The notes below the pieces were generated by a model. The model searched no databases and had not been told where the DNA came from. It saw only the letters and a list, made by a program, of their open reading frames with translations. Shown one piece after another: positions 9,354 through 17,905 of a stretch of DNA of 64,000 nucleotides. A program made the translations under genes and the position numbers. Origin of the DNA: Candidatus Brevefilum sp. GTDB taxonomy: Bacteria; Chloroflexota; Anaerolineae; Anaerolineales; Anaerolineaceae. Each line of letters starts with the position of its first letter. Position 1 is the first letter of the stretch. The stretch spans positions 23,996 to 87,995 of the forward strand of contig JAHYJN010000004.1 of NCBI GenBank assembly GCA_019428905.1. Reading direction: 5' to 3'.

Positions 9354-10219
9354 TGGCACGCAGACCCGGCCTTGGTAAAGGGTTGGATGCCCTCATTCCT
9401 GGCAAGGAAGGGGAAATTAAGCAGCCGAGTGCTGCGCAGGGGATCATGCTGATTCCAACAGAAAAAATTATCCCCAATCCGCAGCAGCCACGCACGCAAT
9501 TGGATGATCAGCTTTTAAACGAATTGGCTGCTTCCATCCTCGAACATGGCATCCTGCAACCCCTGATCGTCTCAAAACAACCGAAAATGGATGAGTATAC
9601 CCTGATTGCCGGCGAACGGCGGTGGCGGGCTGCGTCAATTGCAGGTTTAACGATGGTACCGGTGATTGAGCGCACTGTCTCTGAGCAAGGGCAACTAGAA
9701 ATTGCATTGATTGAAAACCTGCAACGTACCGACCTTACCCCCCTGGAAATGGCAGAAGCTTATCGTCACCTCTCAGATGATTTTTCACTAACCCATGAAC
9801 AAATCGCAGAGCGGGTGGGTAAGAGCCGCACCAGCGTCACCAACACCATCCGCTTGCTGAATTTGCCAGATCAGGTCAGAAAATCATTGGCTGAAAACCT
9901 GATCAGCGAAGGTCACGCCCGGGCAATTCTAGGTTTGCAGACTGAACAAGCGCAGTTGGCCGCGCTCAGCACCATCCTCAGGGACAACCTGAACGTCCGC
10001 CAAACAGAAGCACTGGTCAAAAAGTTGAGCGGTGAGAGGCCGATCAACTTACCCAAGCCCGCAGCCTCGCCCGAGGTAAGCGAGCTGGAGCACCGGCTCA
10101 GGACCTATTTTGGGACAAAAGTGAACCTGAATGATGGAAGAAACGGGGGCCGGCTGGTCATTTATTACTACTCCGATGAAGAACTCAACGCGATTCTTGA
10201 CAAAATCCTTCCCGAATGA
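9353..10219 (+). CDS. parB: Chromosome-partitioning protein ParB/Spo0J
   Basis: A 288-residue ParB. After the N-terminal MARRPGLGKGLDALI segment, the CTPase/ParB-N domain shows the boxes NPQQPR, GERRWRA and ENLQR, then the KorB-like helix-turn-helix (THEQIAERVGKSRTSVTNTIRLL) and a short C-terminal dimerisation domain. ParB loads on parS and spreads as a CTP-dependent clamp. No canonical parS palindrome was found in the window by eye. It overlaps parA by one base, and an amidohydrolase starts four bases after its stop. Confidence 0.96.
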   Translation: MARRPGLGKGLDALIPGKEGEIKQPSAAQGIMLIPTEKIIPNPQQPRTQLDDQLLNELAASILEHGILQPLIVSKQPKMDEYTLIAGERRWRAASIAGLTMVPVIERTVSEQGQLEIALIENLQRTDLTPLEMAEAYRHLSDDFSLTHEQIAERVGKSRTSVTNTIRLLNLPDQVRKSLAENLISEGHARAILGLQTEQAQLAALSTILRDNLNVRQTEALVKKLSGERPINLPKPAASPEVSELEHRLRTYFGTKVNLNDGRNGGRLVIYYYSDEELNAILDKILPE

Positions 10220-10223
10220 TCCG

Positions 10224-11828
10224 ATGGAAATCTTTCACAACGCAAAAATTTTTTCACCTGAATATCCCACAGCAACCGCTGTCGTTATTGACCATGGCCG
10301 GTTCCTTGCCTTAGGATCGGATAGTGAGATCCTAGCAGGCTTTTCGAGCACAAAACAGTGCACTGACTTGCAAGGGAAAACCCTTTGGCCGGGTTTGACA
10401 GATGCCCATGTCCACCTGCGCTTACTGGCAGAGACCATGGCCATGATCGATTGCGAAACCAGCACCCGGCAGTCCTGCATTTCCCGGATAAAACAAACGG
10501 CAGACACCCTGCCAGAAGGTGCTTGGGTTCGAGGTCACGGCTGGAACCAAAATCAATGGGAAGAAGGTTTTGGCAACGCGGCCATGTTAGACAATGTCTG
10601 CGGTGATCGTCCTGCTTACCTGACAGCAAAATCGCTTCATGCAGCCTGGGCAAACAGCACAGCAATGTCACTGGCAGGGATCACCGGGGACACCCCGGAT
10701 CCAGCTGGTGGAACCATCCAACGTGATCAGCACGGCCAGCCAACCGGGATCTTATTGGAAGCCGGCGCAATGCAGCTGATCGAATCCATCATCCCTGCCC
10801 CCACAACCGCAGAAATCATCGCAAAATTTAAGGTTACCCTGCCTGAACTGTGGAAAGTTGGCCTGGTTGGCATTCATGATTTTGACGATTTTGCCTGTTG
10901 GCTGGCGCTTCAATCGCTGTATCAAGCCGGATCGTTTGGCCTTAGGGTACGCAAGCACATCCCCTTTGACCACATGGATGAATTCATCAATGCTGGGTTG
11001 CACACAGGCTTTGGCGATGATTGGTTGAACATCGGAGGTGTCAAACTCTTTTCAGATGGCGCATTAGGTCCGCAAACGGCTGCGATGCTCAAACCTTTTG
11101 AGGATACCCAGGAGTCGGGCACGCTGTTGATGGACCAAGATGCGCTGGTCGAAGCCGGCGAGCAGGCTGTTGCGCACGGGATCTCCCTGGCCGTTCACGC
11201 GATCGGCGATCGTGCCAACCGTGTGGTCTTGGACGCTTATCAGCGTTTGAGGAGTTATGAGAGAGCCCATCATTTGCCACATTTACACCACCGCATCGAA
11301 CATGTACAGATCATCGATCCAGCTGATATTTCACGGTTGGCAGAACTCGACATCGTTGCTTCGGTACAGCCCATCCATGCGCCTTCGGATATGCTCATGG
11401 CCGATCGATCCTTAGGTTCAAGGTCACAAAACGCATATGCATACCAATCTATCCTTGAAGCGGGCGCCGCTTATGTCCTCGGTTCTGATGCCCCCGTTGA
11501 ACCCGTGAATCCCTTCTTTGGTCTGCACGCAGCTGTAACCAGACGCCGGTCTGACGGATCACCCGGCCCTCAAGGATGGCATCCCAACCAACGATTAACC
11601 CTCGAAGAAGCCTTGAATGGTTTTACCATCACCCCTGCGGTGGTTGCGGGAAGGGGCAATCGACTGGGAAAAATCGCCCCGGGCTATCATGCTGACTTTA
11701 TCATCCTTGAGAAGGACCCCTTTGCACTTGAACCGCATGAATTATGCCAAATTAAACCCCAGGCAACCTTCATCGCAGGCGAGTGCAAATACCAATCTCA
11801 GGATATCCAGGCTGACTTTACGCCTTAA
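10224..11828 (+). CDS. YtcJ-type metal-dependent amidohydrolase
   Basis: A 534-residue Amidohydro_3 family enzyme. Metal ligands are visible in GLTDAHVHL (about residue 58), HAIGDRAN, HRIEHVQ and LGSDAPVEPVNPF. The SDGALGPQTA segment is typical of YtcJ-like proteins. The family hydrolyses C-N bonds of unidentified amides or imides in the cytoplasm. The start ATG 10224 lies four bases after parB; the open frame reaching back to 10131 is an overlap with parB in another frame. Linkage to parAB is probably positional rather than functional. Confidence 0.87.
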   Translation: MEIFHNAKIFSPEYPTATAVVIDHGRFLALGSDSEILAGFSSTKQCTDLQGKTLWPGLTDAHVHLRLLAETMAMIDCETSTRQSCISRIKQTADTLPEGAWVRGHGWNQNQWEEGFGNAAMLDNVCGDRPAYLTAKSLHAAWANSTAMSLAGITGDTPDPAGGTIQRDQHGQPTGILLEAGAMQLIESIIPAPTTAEIIAKFKVTLPELWKVGLVGIHDFDDFACWLALQSLYQAGSFGLRVRKHIPFDHMDEFINAGLHTGFGDDWLNIGGVKLFSDGALGPQTAAMLKPFEDTQESGTLLMDQDALVEAGEQAVAHGISLAVHAIGDRANRVVLDAYQRLRSYERAHHLPHLHHRIEHVQIIDPADISRLAELDIVASVQPIHAPSDMLMADRSLGSRSQNAYAYQSILEAGAAYVLGSDAPVEPVNPFFGLHAAVTRRRSDGSPGPQGWHPNQRLTLEEALNGFTITPAVVAGRGNRLGKIAPGYHADFIILEKDPFALEPHELCQIKPQATFIAGECKYQSQDIQADFTP

Positions 11829-11856
11829 GCTGCTAGAAATTCAAACCTGAATCAGC

Positions 11857-11862
11857 TATAAT
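11857..11862 (+). promoter_or_regulatory. Putative -10 box for the double-HTH gene
   Basis: A TATAAT about 47 bases before the GTG start at 11909. No good -35 is seen. It overlaps the upstream end of the open frame and so supports the downstream start. Confidence 0.35.
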
Positions 11863-11908
11863 GGGTTTTGACCATTCCATACCAAGAACCATATCCAGGA
11901 GGGCACCC

Positions 11909-12577
11909 GTGTCAATAAAATCAAGCGTAATCGTAAAACGCATTAAATCCTCCAGGAAATTTCAGGATCGCAGCAAAAAGGACTGTGCCAACATTTTAGG
12001 CCTTTCGGCGGACACTTACCACAGCATCGAAACAGGTGAAACGCCCATAACCTTGCCGCAACTTGAGCTTTTATCCATCTTTTTGGACATTAATCTTTCA
12101 GACCTCCTGCAAACTGAGCCTCCTCAACCCATCTACGTTACCGTCTTTAGCGAAGAAATTCGGCCGCAATACCTGACCTTGCGGGACAAGATGATTCGTG
12201 CCATGTTATCTCTCGAACTCAAAAACCACTCGTTGATCTTGGAAGAGGTCTCACAAGCAATCCACATCCCTTTAGGCGACCTCCAGGCGTACTTCAGCGG
12301 CGAAGAACCGATTCCGGCAGATAATCTGTTCAAGATTAGCGATTACCTGGGTTTATCGCTAGATAAGCTGTATGAACCGATTGGGTTAGTTGAGGCTCAG
12401 CAAGTTCCGCCTTCAGTAAAAGCCAGTTGGCAGCCAGAGTTCACGGATGAAGACATCCAAGAACCTCCCACTGAAGAAGATCCTTATATGGACTTGCTAA
12501 AAGCATTCCGAAAGCTTCCCATCGTCGACCAGGCTCATATTGCGAAAACCATCTTAGAAAAATTAAAGAATGCCTGA
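11909..12577 (+). CDS. Double helix-turn-helix XRE-like regulator
   Basis: A 222-residue protein with two tandem HTH_3-like units. The first is residues about 15-65 (DCANILGLSADTYHSIETGE); the second is about 85-140 (EEVSQAIHIPLGDLQAYFSG). An acidic linker and a C-terminal helix ending in HIAKTILEKLKNA follow. The start is GTG 11909 because a perfect AGGAGGG lies five bases before it; the frame otherwise extends to an ATG at 11861 that falls in a promoter-like TATAAT. It likely binds DNA as a repressor or activator, with unknown targets. Confidence 0.75.
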   Translation: MSIKSSVIVKRIKSSRKFQDRSKKDCANILGLSADTYHSIETGETPITLPQLELLSIFLDINLSDLLQTEPPQPIYVTVFSEEIRPQYLTLRDKMIRAMLSLELKNHSLILEEVSQAIHIPLGDLQAYFSGEEPIPADNLFKISDYLGLSLDKLYEPIGLVEAQQVPPSVKASWQPEFTDEDIQEPPTEEDPYMDLLKAFRKLPIVDQAHIAKTILEKLKNA

Positions 12578-12648
12578 TCCAAGGCTTTGATTTAGAAAAT
12601 CTATCGACTTTTTACCCCTTATATATCTTCTTAAAGCGATCAAATCGC

Positions 12649-13524
12649 ATGCCCACTGCGCCCACTAACCCTTCTGGCCTAATCATTACCAACGCAACAA
12701 CCGATCAAAAACCAGAAATTAGCAAATTCCTCAACCAGGATAACCCGATCCACCAGCACCTGGATTGGTTCAGCCCGTTGGAATGGTTGGGACAGTCGCC
12801 ATTTCTGGTTGAAAAGCTTGATGGTAAAATCCAGGGCATTTTTTTAGCTGCCCCCGAAGTTAAACAAGCTTCCTGGATTCGCTTATTTTGCTGTAAAAAC
12901 CGGACCCCGATTGAGGATATATGGGGTCGATTGTTCGCTAAAGCAGCCTCAATGTTAATTTCAGCAAATGTCCAACAATTAGCTGCATTAAGCACCCATG
13001 ACTGGTTTACAACCTTGCTGAGGAAATCTGGTTTTTCACACCAGAATGACATTGTATTACTTGAATGGGAGGGGGATCATATTATTTCTGCTAGCAAAAA
13101 CCCGGGAATAACGATCCGCCACATGGATGAGTCAGACCTACCTGAGGTGTTTCAGATTGATCAAGCAGCCTTTGCGCCTCTATGGCAAAATTCACTGTCA
13201 AGCCTGACCAAAGCCTTCAATCAACCTGGCATCAGCACAGTCGCCCTCAGCCAAGATCAAATCGTAGGTTACCAGATCAGCACAACAATCACCATCCATG
13301 GTCACCTGGCCCGCTTAGCTGTCCATCCAGATCACCAGGGGAAACAGGTCGCCTCTGCCCTGGTGTCTGACCTGCTCGAACAATTCACGAGACGGGGTAT
13401 TTGGCTCGCTTCAGTCAACACCCAAGCGGATAATAAGCCCTCATTAGCAGTGTATCGAAAATTTGGATTTCATCCCATTAAGAAATTCATACCAGTATTC
13501 CAGCTTAACTTGGACTCATTGTAA
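12649..13524 (+). CDS. Tandem GNAT-fold N-acetyltransferase
   Basis: A 291-residue protein. The C-terminal ~145 residues are a clear GNAT domain with the acetyl-CoA-binding stretch LAVHPDHQGKQVASALV and the end motif NKPSLAVYRKFGFH. The N-terminal half looks like a degenerate second GNAT unit lacking the pyrophosphate-binding loop. Substrate is unknown. The start codon ATG 12649 has no strong Shine-Dalgarno. It follows the HTH gene after 71 bases. Confidence 0.8.
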   Translation: MPTAPTNPSGLIITNATTDQKPEISKFLNQDNPIHQHLDWFSPLEWLGQSPFLVEKLDGKIQGIFLAAPEVKQASWIRLFCCKNRTPIEDIWGRLFAKAASMLISANVQQLAALSTHDWFTTLLRKSGFSHQNDIVLLEWEGDHIISASKNPGITIRHMDESDLPEVFQIDQAAFAPLWQNSLSSLTKAFNQPGISTVALSQDQIVGYQISTTITIHGHLARLAVHPDHQGKQVASALVSDLLEQFTRRGIWLASVNTQADNKPSLAVYRKFGFHPIKKFIPVFQLNLDSL

Positions 13525-13636
13525 TTTATCTCAAACATTGACTGAATCATCACCGACTTCGTGGATCAGGGCAATCGCAAAGTGAGAGAAATGTCTGTAA
13601 TATCACTGTTCGCGAGTTAACAGACCCCATCCCCGG

Positions 13637-13661
13637 CCCTTCCCCTCGGGGAGGGGAAGGG
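13637..13661. repeat. GC-rich perfect inverted repeat (REP-like)
   Basis: An 11-base perfect inverted repeat, CCCTTCCCCTC and its complement, separated by GGG. It sits in the gene-free 13525-13809 interval within a longer C/G-rich block (13622-13682). Such blocks resemble dispersed REP-type sequences. It could also act as a terminator for the GNAT gene, although no T-run follows. Confidence 0.55.
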
Positions 13662-13809
13662 TGCCCGTAGGGCGGGAAGGGGTGTTTGCAGAGTGAAGAT
13701 CGTTGATTCTGTGAAAATATTTGACTTTGCAATCGCCCTCTTCGCGGATAGACAAAACGCTCCAAATGTGGCAAAATCATGACGTTTACAAGTAGACGGA
13801 GATAAAAAT

Positions 13810-14481
13810 ATGAGCACGAACCTAAGTCAGCGCGAATTATTGCGGAAGAAACGTTTGGAACAAAAGCGGCGCAAAACGACAGTGGGCATCCTGGTTGCCC
13901 TTGGTGCTGTTCTGTTGATCAGTCTATCCATCATCCTTCCAAACCTGTTAAGAAGCCGATCGAGAGCGGTAGAAGGCAGGGGGTTTACGCTAGGCGACCC
14001 GAATGCACCGGTCAGCGTGGTTAATTTTTCGAGCTATTCTTGTGGATTTTGTGAGGATTTTTCAGAAACAGTTGAACCTGAATTTATCGCAAATTACGTC
14101 GACACAGGTGATGTCTATTACCGGTATATCACCCTCGCTTTCGGCAGCGATGCCGGCACTCAAAATGCAGTCAAAGCCTCCTATTGTGCAGATGACCAAA
14201 ACCGCTTTTTTGATTTCAAACCGTATCTTTTTTCGGCTGCGAGGATACAGAACGGTTTTTCAACCGACAACCTGGTCGATTTAGCAGCGAATGCAGGATT
14301 AGAGCAGGCACAGTTTACAGCCTGTATGGGAGATAATACACATAATTCTGCCCCCAATGAAGATCTCCGTTTTTCCCAATCTGTCGGTGTTACTGGAACA
14401 CCGTCATTCTTGGTCAATAATGAGCAACTGGTGTTTTCCAGTGAGCTGATTCCCCTGGTGGATTCTCTGCTCAACAGATAA
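13810..14481 (+). CDS. Membrane-anchored DsbA-family thiol oxidoreductase
   Basis: A 223-residue protein: a basic cytoplasmic tail (1-24), a single membrane helix (about 25-47), then an extracytoplasmic thioredoxin fold of the DsbA/Thioredoxin_4 type. The redox motif is SCGFC at about residue 77, and the cis-proline loop GVTGTPSFLVN lies near 198. Two extra cysteines (about 120 and 174) could form a structural pair. It probably oxidises or isomerises exported proteins. A GGAG Shine-Dalgarno lies nine bases before the ATG. Confidence 0.87.
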   Translation: MSTNLSQRELLRKKRLEQKRRKTTVGILVALGAVLLISLSIILPNLLRSRSRAVEGRGFTLGDPNAPVSVVNFSSYSCGFCEDFSETVEPEFIANYVDTGDVYYRYITLAFGSDAGTQNAVKASYCADDQNRFFDFKPYLFSAARIQNGFSTDNLVDLAANAGLEQAQFTACMGDNTHNSAPNEDLRFSQSVGVTGTPSFLVNNEQLVFSSELIPLVDSLLNR

Positions 14482-14505
14482 GCAGTTTATGCACTAATAT
14501 TTTTC

Positions 14506-14531
14506 AAGGCCTGGGTTACCACTCAGGCCTT
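14506..14531. terminator. Bidirectional terminator
   Basis: The stem AAGGCCTG/CAGGCCTT with a 10-base loop lies between the convergent DsbA-like and DUF554 genes. TTATTATTTTA follows on the plus strand, and T-rich sequence (TGAAAAATATTA read in reverse) flanks it on the minus side. Confidence 0.75.
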
Positions 14532-14537
14532 ATTATT

Positions 14538-15254
14538 TTATAGCCCCCCAAAAAACCGTTCGATGATCAGCATGATCAGTGGGGTGATCAGCAATCCGGG
14601 TAAATAGCTAGCAGTCCTGATCTTTTTTATGGAAAGCAAGCTGCTGATGGCAATTGCCATCAGGATCAACCCACCAACGGCCGTCATCTCAGTCATCATC
14701 GCCGTTGAGAAGAACCGACTGAATAACCCTGCTAAAAGCGAAATCGCCCCCTGATAAATAAAAATGGTTCCAGCTGAAAAAATCACCCCAATTCCCAACG
14801 TAGAAGCAAATGCTATTGAAGCAAACCCATCCAAAATCGCTTTGATGGTCAACATCTCATAATTTCCGGTCAACCCATCCTGGATTGAGCCAAGGATCGC
14901 CATTGGGCCGATCAAGAACACCAATGAGGCGGTAACAAATCCCTCAACAAATTTGGAGGAATGCCCCTGTTCAGGGTTTCCCCGAACGACCTTGTCCCGT
15001 AAAAACGATCCGACATGTTCCAAATGCTCTTCCAAGCGCCACCACTCCCCCAACAGGGCGCCGATCAATAACCCCCCTAAGGGAACCAAAGGGTTAGCTG
15101 TTTCCAAAAAGGTCATCAACCCATATCCTAATGTGAACAAACCCAGGCCAAAAACAACCGTATCTCGCAACCTGGATGACAGGCGCGTCCCAATTAGAAC
15201 ACCCAATATTGAACCCACAACAATCGTTGCGACATTGATCAGGGTCCCGATCAT
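14538..15254 (-). CDS. DUF554 family membrane protein
   Basis: A 238-residue integral membrane protein of the DUF554/YdfK family with about six to seven hydrophobic segments. Family landmarks are the N-terminal GTLINVATIVVGSILG and the repeated GLxLFTLGYG and LIGPMAILGSIQDGLTG. The function of the family is unknown; a transporter-like role is a guess. It begins three bases after the adenosyltransferase gene and appears to be the last gene of a three-gene operon, ending at the bidirectional terminator. Confidence 0.88.
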   Translation of the reverse strand: MIGTLINVATIVVGSILGVLIGTRLSSRLRDTVVFGLGLFTLGYGLMTFLETANPLVPLGGLLIGALLGEWWRLEEHLEHVGSFLRDKVVRGNPEQGHSSKFVEGFVTASLVFLIGPMAILGSIQDGLTGNYEMLTIKAILDGFASIAFASTLGIGVIFSAGTIFIYQGAISLLAGLFSRFFSTAMMTEMTAVGGLILMAIAISSLLSIKKIRTASYLPGLLITPLIMLIIERFFGGL

Positions 15255-15257
15255 GGA

Positions 15258-15806
15258 TCAAGCTTCTTTCGTCAATTGAATGTGATGGCCAAAATTCGAA
15301 GACTCGTACACTTCTAACACAAATAGCAAGGAGGATAAACGATTCAGGTAAGCAACCAGTAATTGTTTCAGGATTTGTTTTTCTTCCAGCATGGCAACTG
15401 TCCGGCGCTCAGCCCGTCGGACAATCGTGCGGGCAAGATCGAGTGCGCCGCTGGCTGGTGAACTACCAGGGATAATGAACACTTTTGGCATTTCAACAGC
15501 TGCCTCAAGATCATCAATTTGCGCTTCCAACCAATTCAACTGCCCGGTGCCGAGTTTGTCAAATTTGTCTGCAACATCTGGGGAGGCGGATAATTCCGTC
15601 ATCAAGAGATACAGGTGCTGTTGTACGGTAAAAAGGATGGTGCGGGTTTGCTCACTCTCACTGAGGGCTCGAGCTAAACCAATCGCTGCGTTGGCCTCGT
15701 CAACACTTCCAACAGCTTCAATCCGCAGTGATGATTTCGAAATCCCCCCTGCTCCCAAATAACTTGTCTCACCAGTATCACCCGCTGCTGTGTAAAATGG
15801 TGCCAT
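15258..15806 (-). CDS. Corrinoid adenosyltransferase, PduO/MMAB type
   Basis: A 182-residue PduO-type ATP:cob(I)alamin adenosyltransferase. Visible family motifs are the N-terminal GDTGETSYLGAGGISKSSLRIE (ATP site), GSVDEANAAIG, IIPGSSPASGALDLARTIVRRAER and YLNRLSSLLF. It makes adenosylcobalamin from reduced corrinoid. No other B12 gene is in the window. It lies nine bases after a peptide-binding protein gene and three bases before DUF554, so all three are probably co-transcribed. Confidence 0.93.
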   Translation of the reverse strand: MAPFYTAAGDTGETSYLGAGGISKSSLRIEAVGSVDEANAAIGLARALSESEQTRTILFTVQQHLYLLMTELSASPDVADKFDKLGTGQLNWLEAQIDDLEAAVEMPKVFIIPGSSPASGALDLARTIVRRAERRTVAMLEEKQILKQLLVAYLNRLSSLLFVLEVYESSNFGHHIQLTKEA

Positions 15807-15815
15807 TCAACCCTC

Positions 15816-17522
15816 TTATTCTTCAGTGATGGACAAATCTTCATCTGTTGGCGCCACAACTGCATCACGACCCGTGAGGATGAACCAGGTATGAACATTG
15901 TTAAAGCGGTCACCAGGTTCAAAAACTGGACCCAGGGTGACGCCGTTGATATCATCGCTGACTGCATAGGTATAGGTTGAATAAAGCAGTGGTAAGGAGG
16001 GAAGTTCACGCATGAACAAGACCTGGAAATTTCGGTACAATCGTTCACGCTCACCGAGATCCACATTCATCCGCGCTTGTTCTAAAAATTCACTGGCTGA
16101 ACGATTATCCCAATCGGCGTAATTCTGGCCGGATTGCACTTGCGCCTGCCCCCAAAATGGGTATGGATCCGGATCAGGGGAGCGGGTCAGGTTGATATCA
16201 ACCAAGGCGGTCTCATAAGATCGATTTTCAAGATTTTGCAAAACCTGTTCATAAGGTTTTGCCTCCAGGGTTACATCAATGCCCAAGGCTTCCCAACCTG
16301 CCTGGATGATCTCAGCCATTTGTGTGTGTTTTTCAGTATTAGGATGGATGAGTGTCAAAGCCAAATCCAACCCGGCTTCGCTTAGGAAACGGCCTTCCTC
16401 TTCATCAAAAGTCACACCTGTGGCTTCAAATAAAAGCTGTGCTTGTGTGGGATCAAAATCGATCTTCTCAAGGTCGTTATAATAAGCCCAGGTACCAGGC
16501 AGGATCGGCCCATTGGCGGGAATGGCTTGACCCTGATAAACCCTCTCAATCATCACTGAACGATTAATGGATGCCATTAATGCCCGTCTGAACTGCGGGT
16601 CTTGCAGGAATCCAACTTGCGGGTTATCCAGGTTAAGGTAGACGATGGTCAGCAACGGTTCACGGGCCGTATACACAGACAGACCAGGTTCCATCAAGAC
16701 ATCTTGGAGGATCGTATCGTGGACATCGCCGATGCCTTCTACTTCACCCCTGCGATAAGCAGCCAGCGCATCTTGTGAGGTTGGATAATAACGAAAAATA
16801 AATTCATCAAGGAAGGGTCGGCTGAGGAAATAAGCGTCAAAGGCTTCCAGCACCACACCCACGATTTGATCATTTTCTACCAATAAACGTTGGAAGCGGA
16901 AAGGGCCTGTACCAACTGGCGCCAGGTTGAAGGGATGATCGACGATCTCATCCAGACTCAATCCACCCAGGATATGCTCAGGTAATATCCCAAAAGTCAG
17001 ATAATCCAAGAAAGGTGCAAAAGGTTCAGGGAGTCGAAATTGAATTTGGCGATTGGATAAAACAACAATCTCAACTTGTGCCCAAAAACTGCGTAAATCT
17101 TCTGGAATTAAGGCATGCTGAGTCTGTAATATATCGATCGAAAACAGAACGTCACTGCTGTCAAACACCTCACCATCGTGCCAATAGACGTCTTCACGCA
17201 AGCTAAAATTATAAACCGTTCCATCCTGTGAAACACCCCAAGACTCAGCCAGGTTAGCTTGCGGGATACCCCTGGAATCAAACTTTATCAATCCATTGAA
17301 GAGCAAACGGCCGACATCATGGTCTGGTGGATTATAAATATCAAGGAAAGGGTTTAGCCGCATAAAATTCCCGGTCAACCCCTCTGTGTAAATACCCCCG
17401 CTGACCGGTGACGGCGTCAAAGGTGTAACCTCCTCACCATCCATTTGTTGGATGATGAGCAAAACACCAACGATCAGGCCAGTGACCAAGATGATTAATA
17501 GCTGCCAACGAAATTTTTTCAT
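15816..17522 (-). CDS. ABC-type oligopeptide-binding protein (SBP_bac_5), membrane-anchored
   Basis: A 568-residue extracellular solute-binding protein of the DppA/OppA family. Residues about 5-26 form a hydrophobic anchor with no lipobox cysteine, so it is probably held by an uncleaved signal anchor. Domain hallmarks include NPPDHDVGRLLFNGLIKFD, AESWGVSQDGTVYNFSLRED and VYWHDGEVFDSSDV. No permease or ATPase genes are adjacent, so the transporter partners must be elsewhere or absent. It heads an operon with the adenosyltransferase and DUF554. Confidence 0.9.
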   Translation of the reverse strand: MKKFRWQLLIILVTGLIVGVLLIIQQMDGEEVTPLTPSPVSGGIYTEGLTGNFMRLNPFLDIYNPPDHDVGRLLFNGLIKFDSRGIPQANLAESWGVSQDGTVYNFSLREDVYWHDGEVFDSSDVLFSIDILQTQHALIPEDLRSFWAQVEIVVLSNRQIQFRLPEPFAPFLDYLTFGILPEHILGGLSLDEIVDHPFNLAPVGTGPFRFQRLLVENDQIVGVVLEAFDAYFLSRPFLDEFIFRYYPTSQDALAAYRRGEVEGIGDVHDTILQDVLMEPGLSVYTAREPLLTIVYLNLDNPQVGFLQDPQFRRALMASINRSVMIERVYQGQAIPANGPILPGTWAYYNDLEKIDFDPTQAQLLFEATGVTFDEEEGRFLSEAGLDLALTLIHPNTEKHTQMAEIIQAGWEALGIDVTLEAKPYEQVLQNLENRSYETALVDINLTRSPDPDPYPFWGQAQVQSGQNYADWDNRSASEFLEQARMNVDLGERERLYRNFQVLFMRELPSLPLLYSTYTYAVSDDINGVTLGPVFEPGDRFNNVHTWFILTGRDAVVAPTDEDLSITEE

Positions 17523-17538
17523 ATGATTAAGATAAAAT

Positions 17539-17566
17539 GGGCAACCCCATTCTTTTCGAGTTGCCC
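17539..17566 (-). terminator. Putative terminator downstream of secG
   Basis: The seven-base inverted repeat GGGCAAC/GTTGCCC with a 14-base loop is followed on the minus strand by ATTTTATC. It lies between secG and the peptide-binding protein gene, so the two are likely separate transcripts. Confidence 0.6.
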
Positions 17567-17620
17567 GGTTCTGTATAAACGATGTTGACGAATATCCGGA
17601 TAATCTACGATCAGGTTAGA

Positions 17621-17848
17621 TTACCGTCCGAACATAACGGTTAACATGGTCAGGATGAAGAACAACATACTCAGACCAATGGTGATCCAGAACAAAATCT
17701 TCTCGACACCACGGCGTTTTGTATAAACACCACCAGCATCCCCACCACCAGTTAACCCGCCCAAGCCAACGCCTTTGCTTTGGAGGATGATGCTGGCTAC
17801 CAGAGCAATTGACGTTATAATTAATGCGATGCTAAAATAATTTTCCAC
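17621..17848 (-). CDS. secG: Preprotein translocase subunit SecG
   Basis: A 75-residue SecG with two membrane helices (about 3-22 and 51-72) joined by the conserved cytoplasmic loop QSKGVGLGGLTGGGDAGGVY. It supports the SecYEG channel during protein export. The start is GTG with a GGAGG Shine-Dalgarno five bases upstream. It appears to be a single-gene transcript, divergent from the PHP gene. Confidence 0.95.
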   Translation of the reverse strand: MENYFSIALIITSIALVASIILQSKGVGLGGLTGGGDAGGVYTKRRGVEKILFWITIGLSMLFFILTMLTVMFGR

Positions 17849-17905
17849 ACGTGCCTCCTTTAACAGGAATGATTATACCCACAACCTAAAAAATACGTCA
17901 ACCCA

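Noticed and set aside
8550..10219. parS sites near parAB
   Set aside because: No sequence close to TGTTTCACGTGAAACA was found by eye; isolated CACGTG hexamers at 58566 and 59971 lie in coding DNA without the flanking palindrome.
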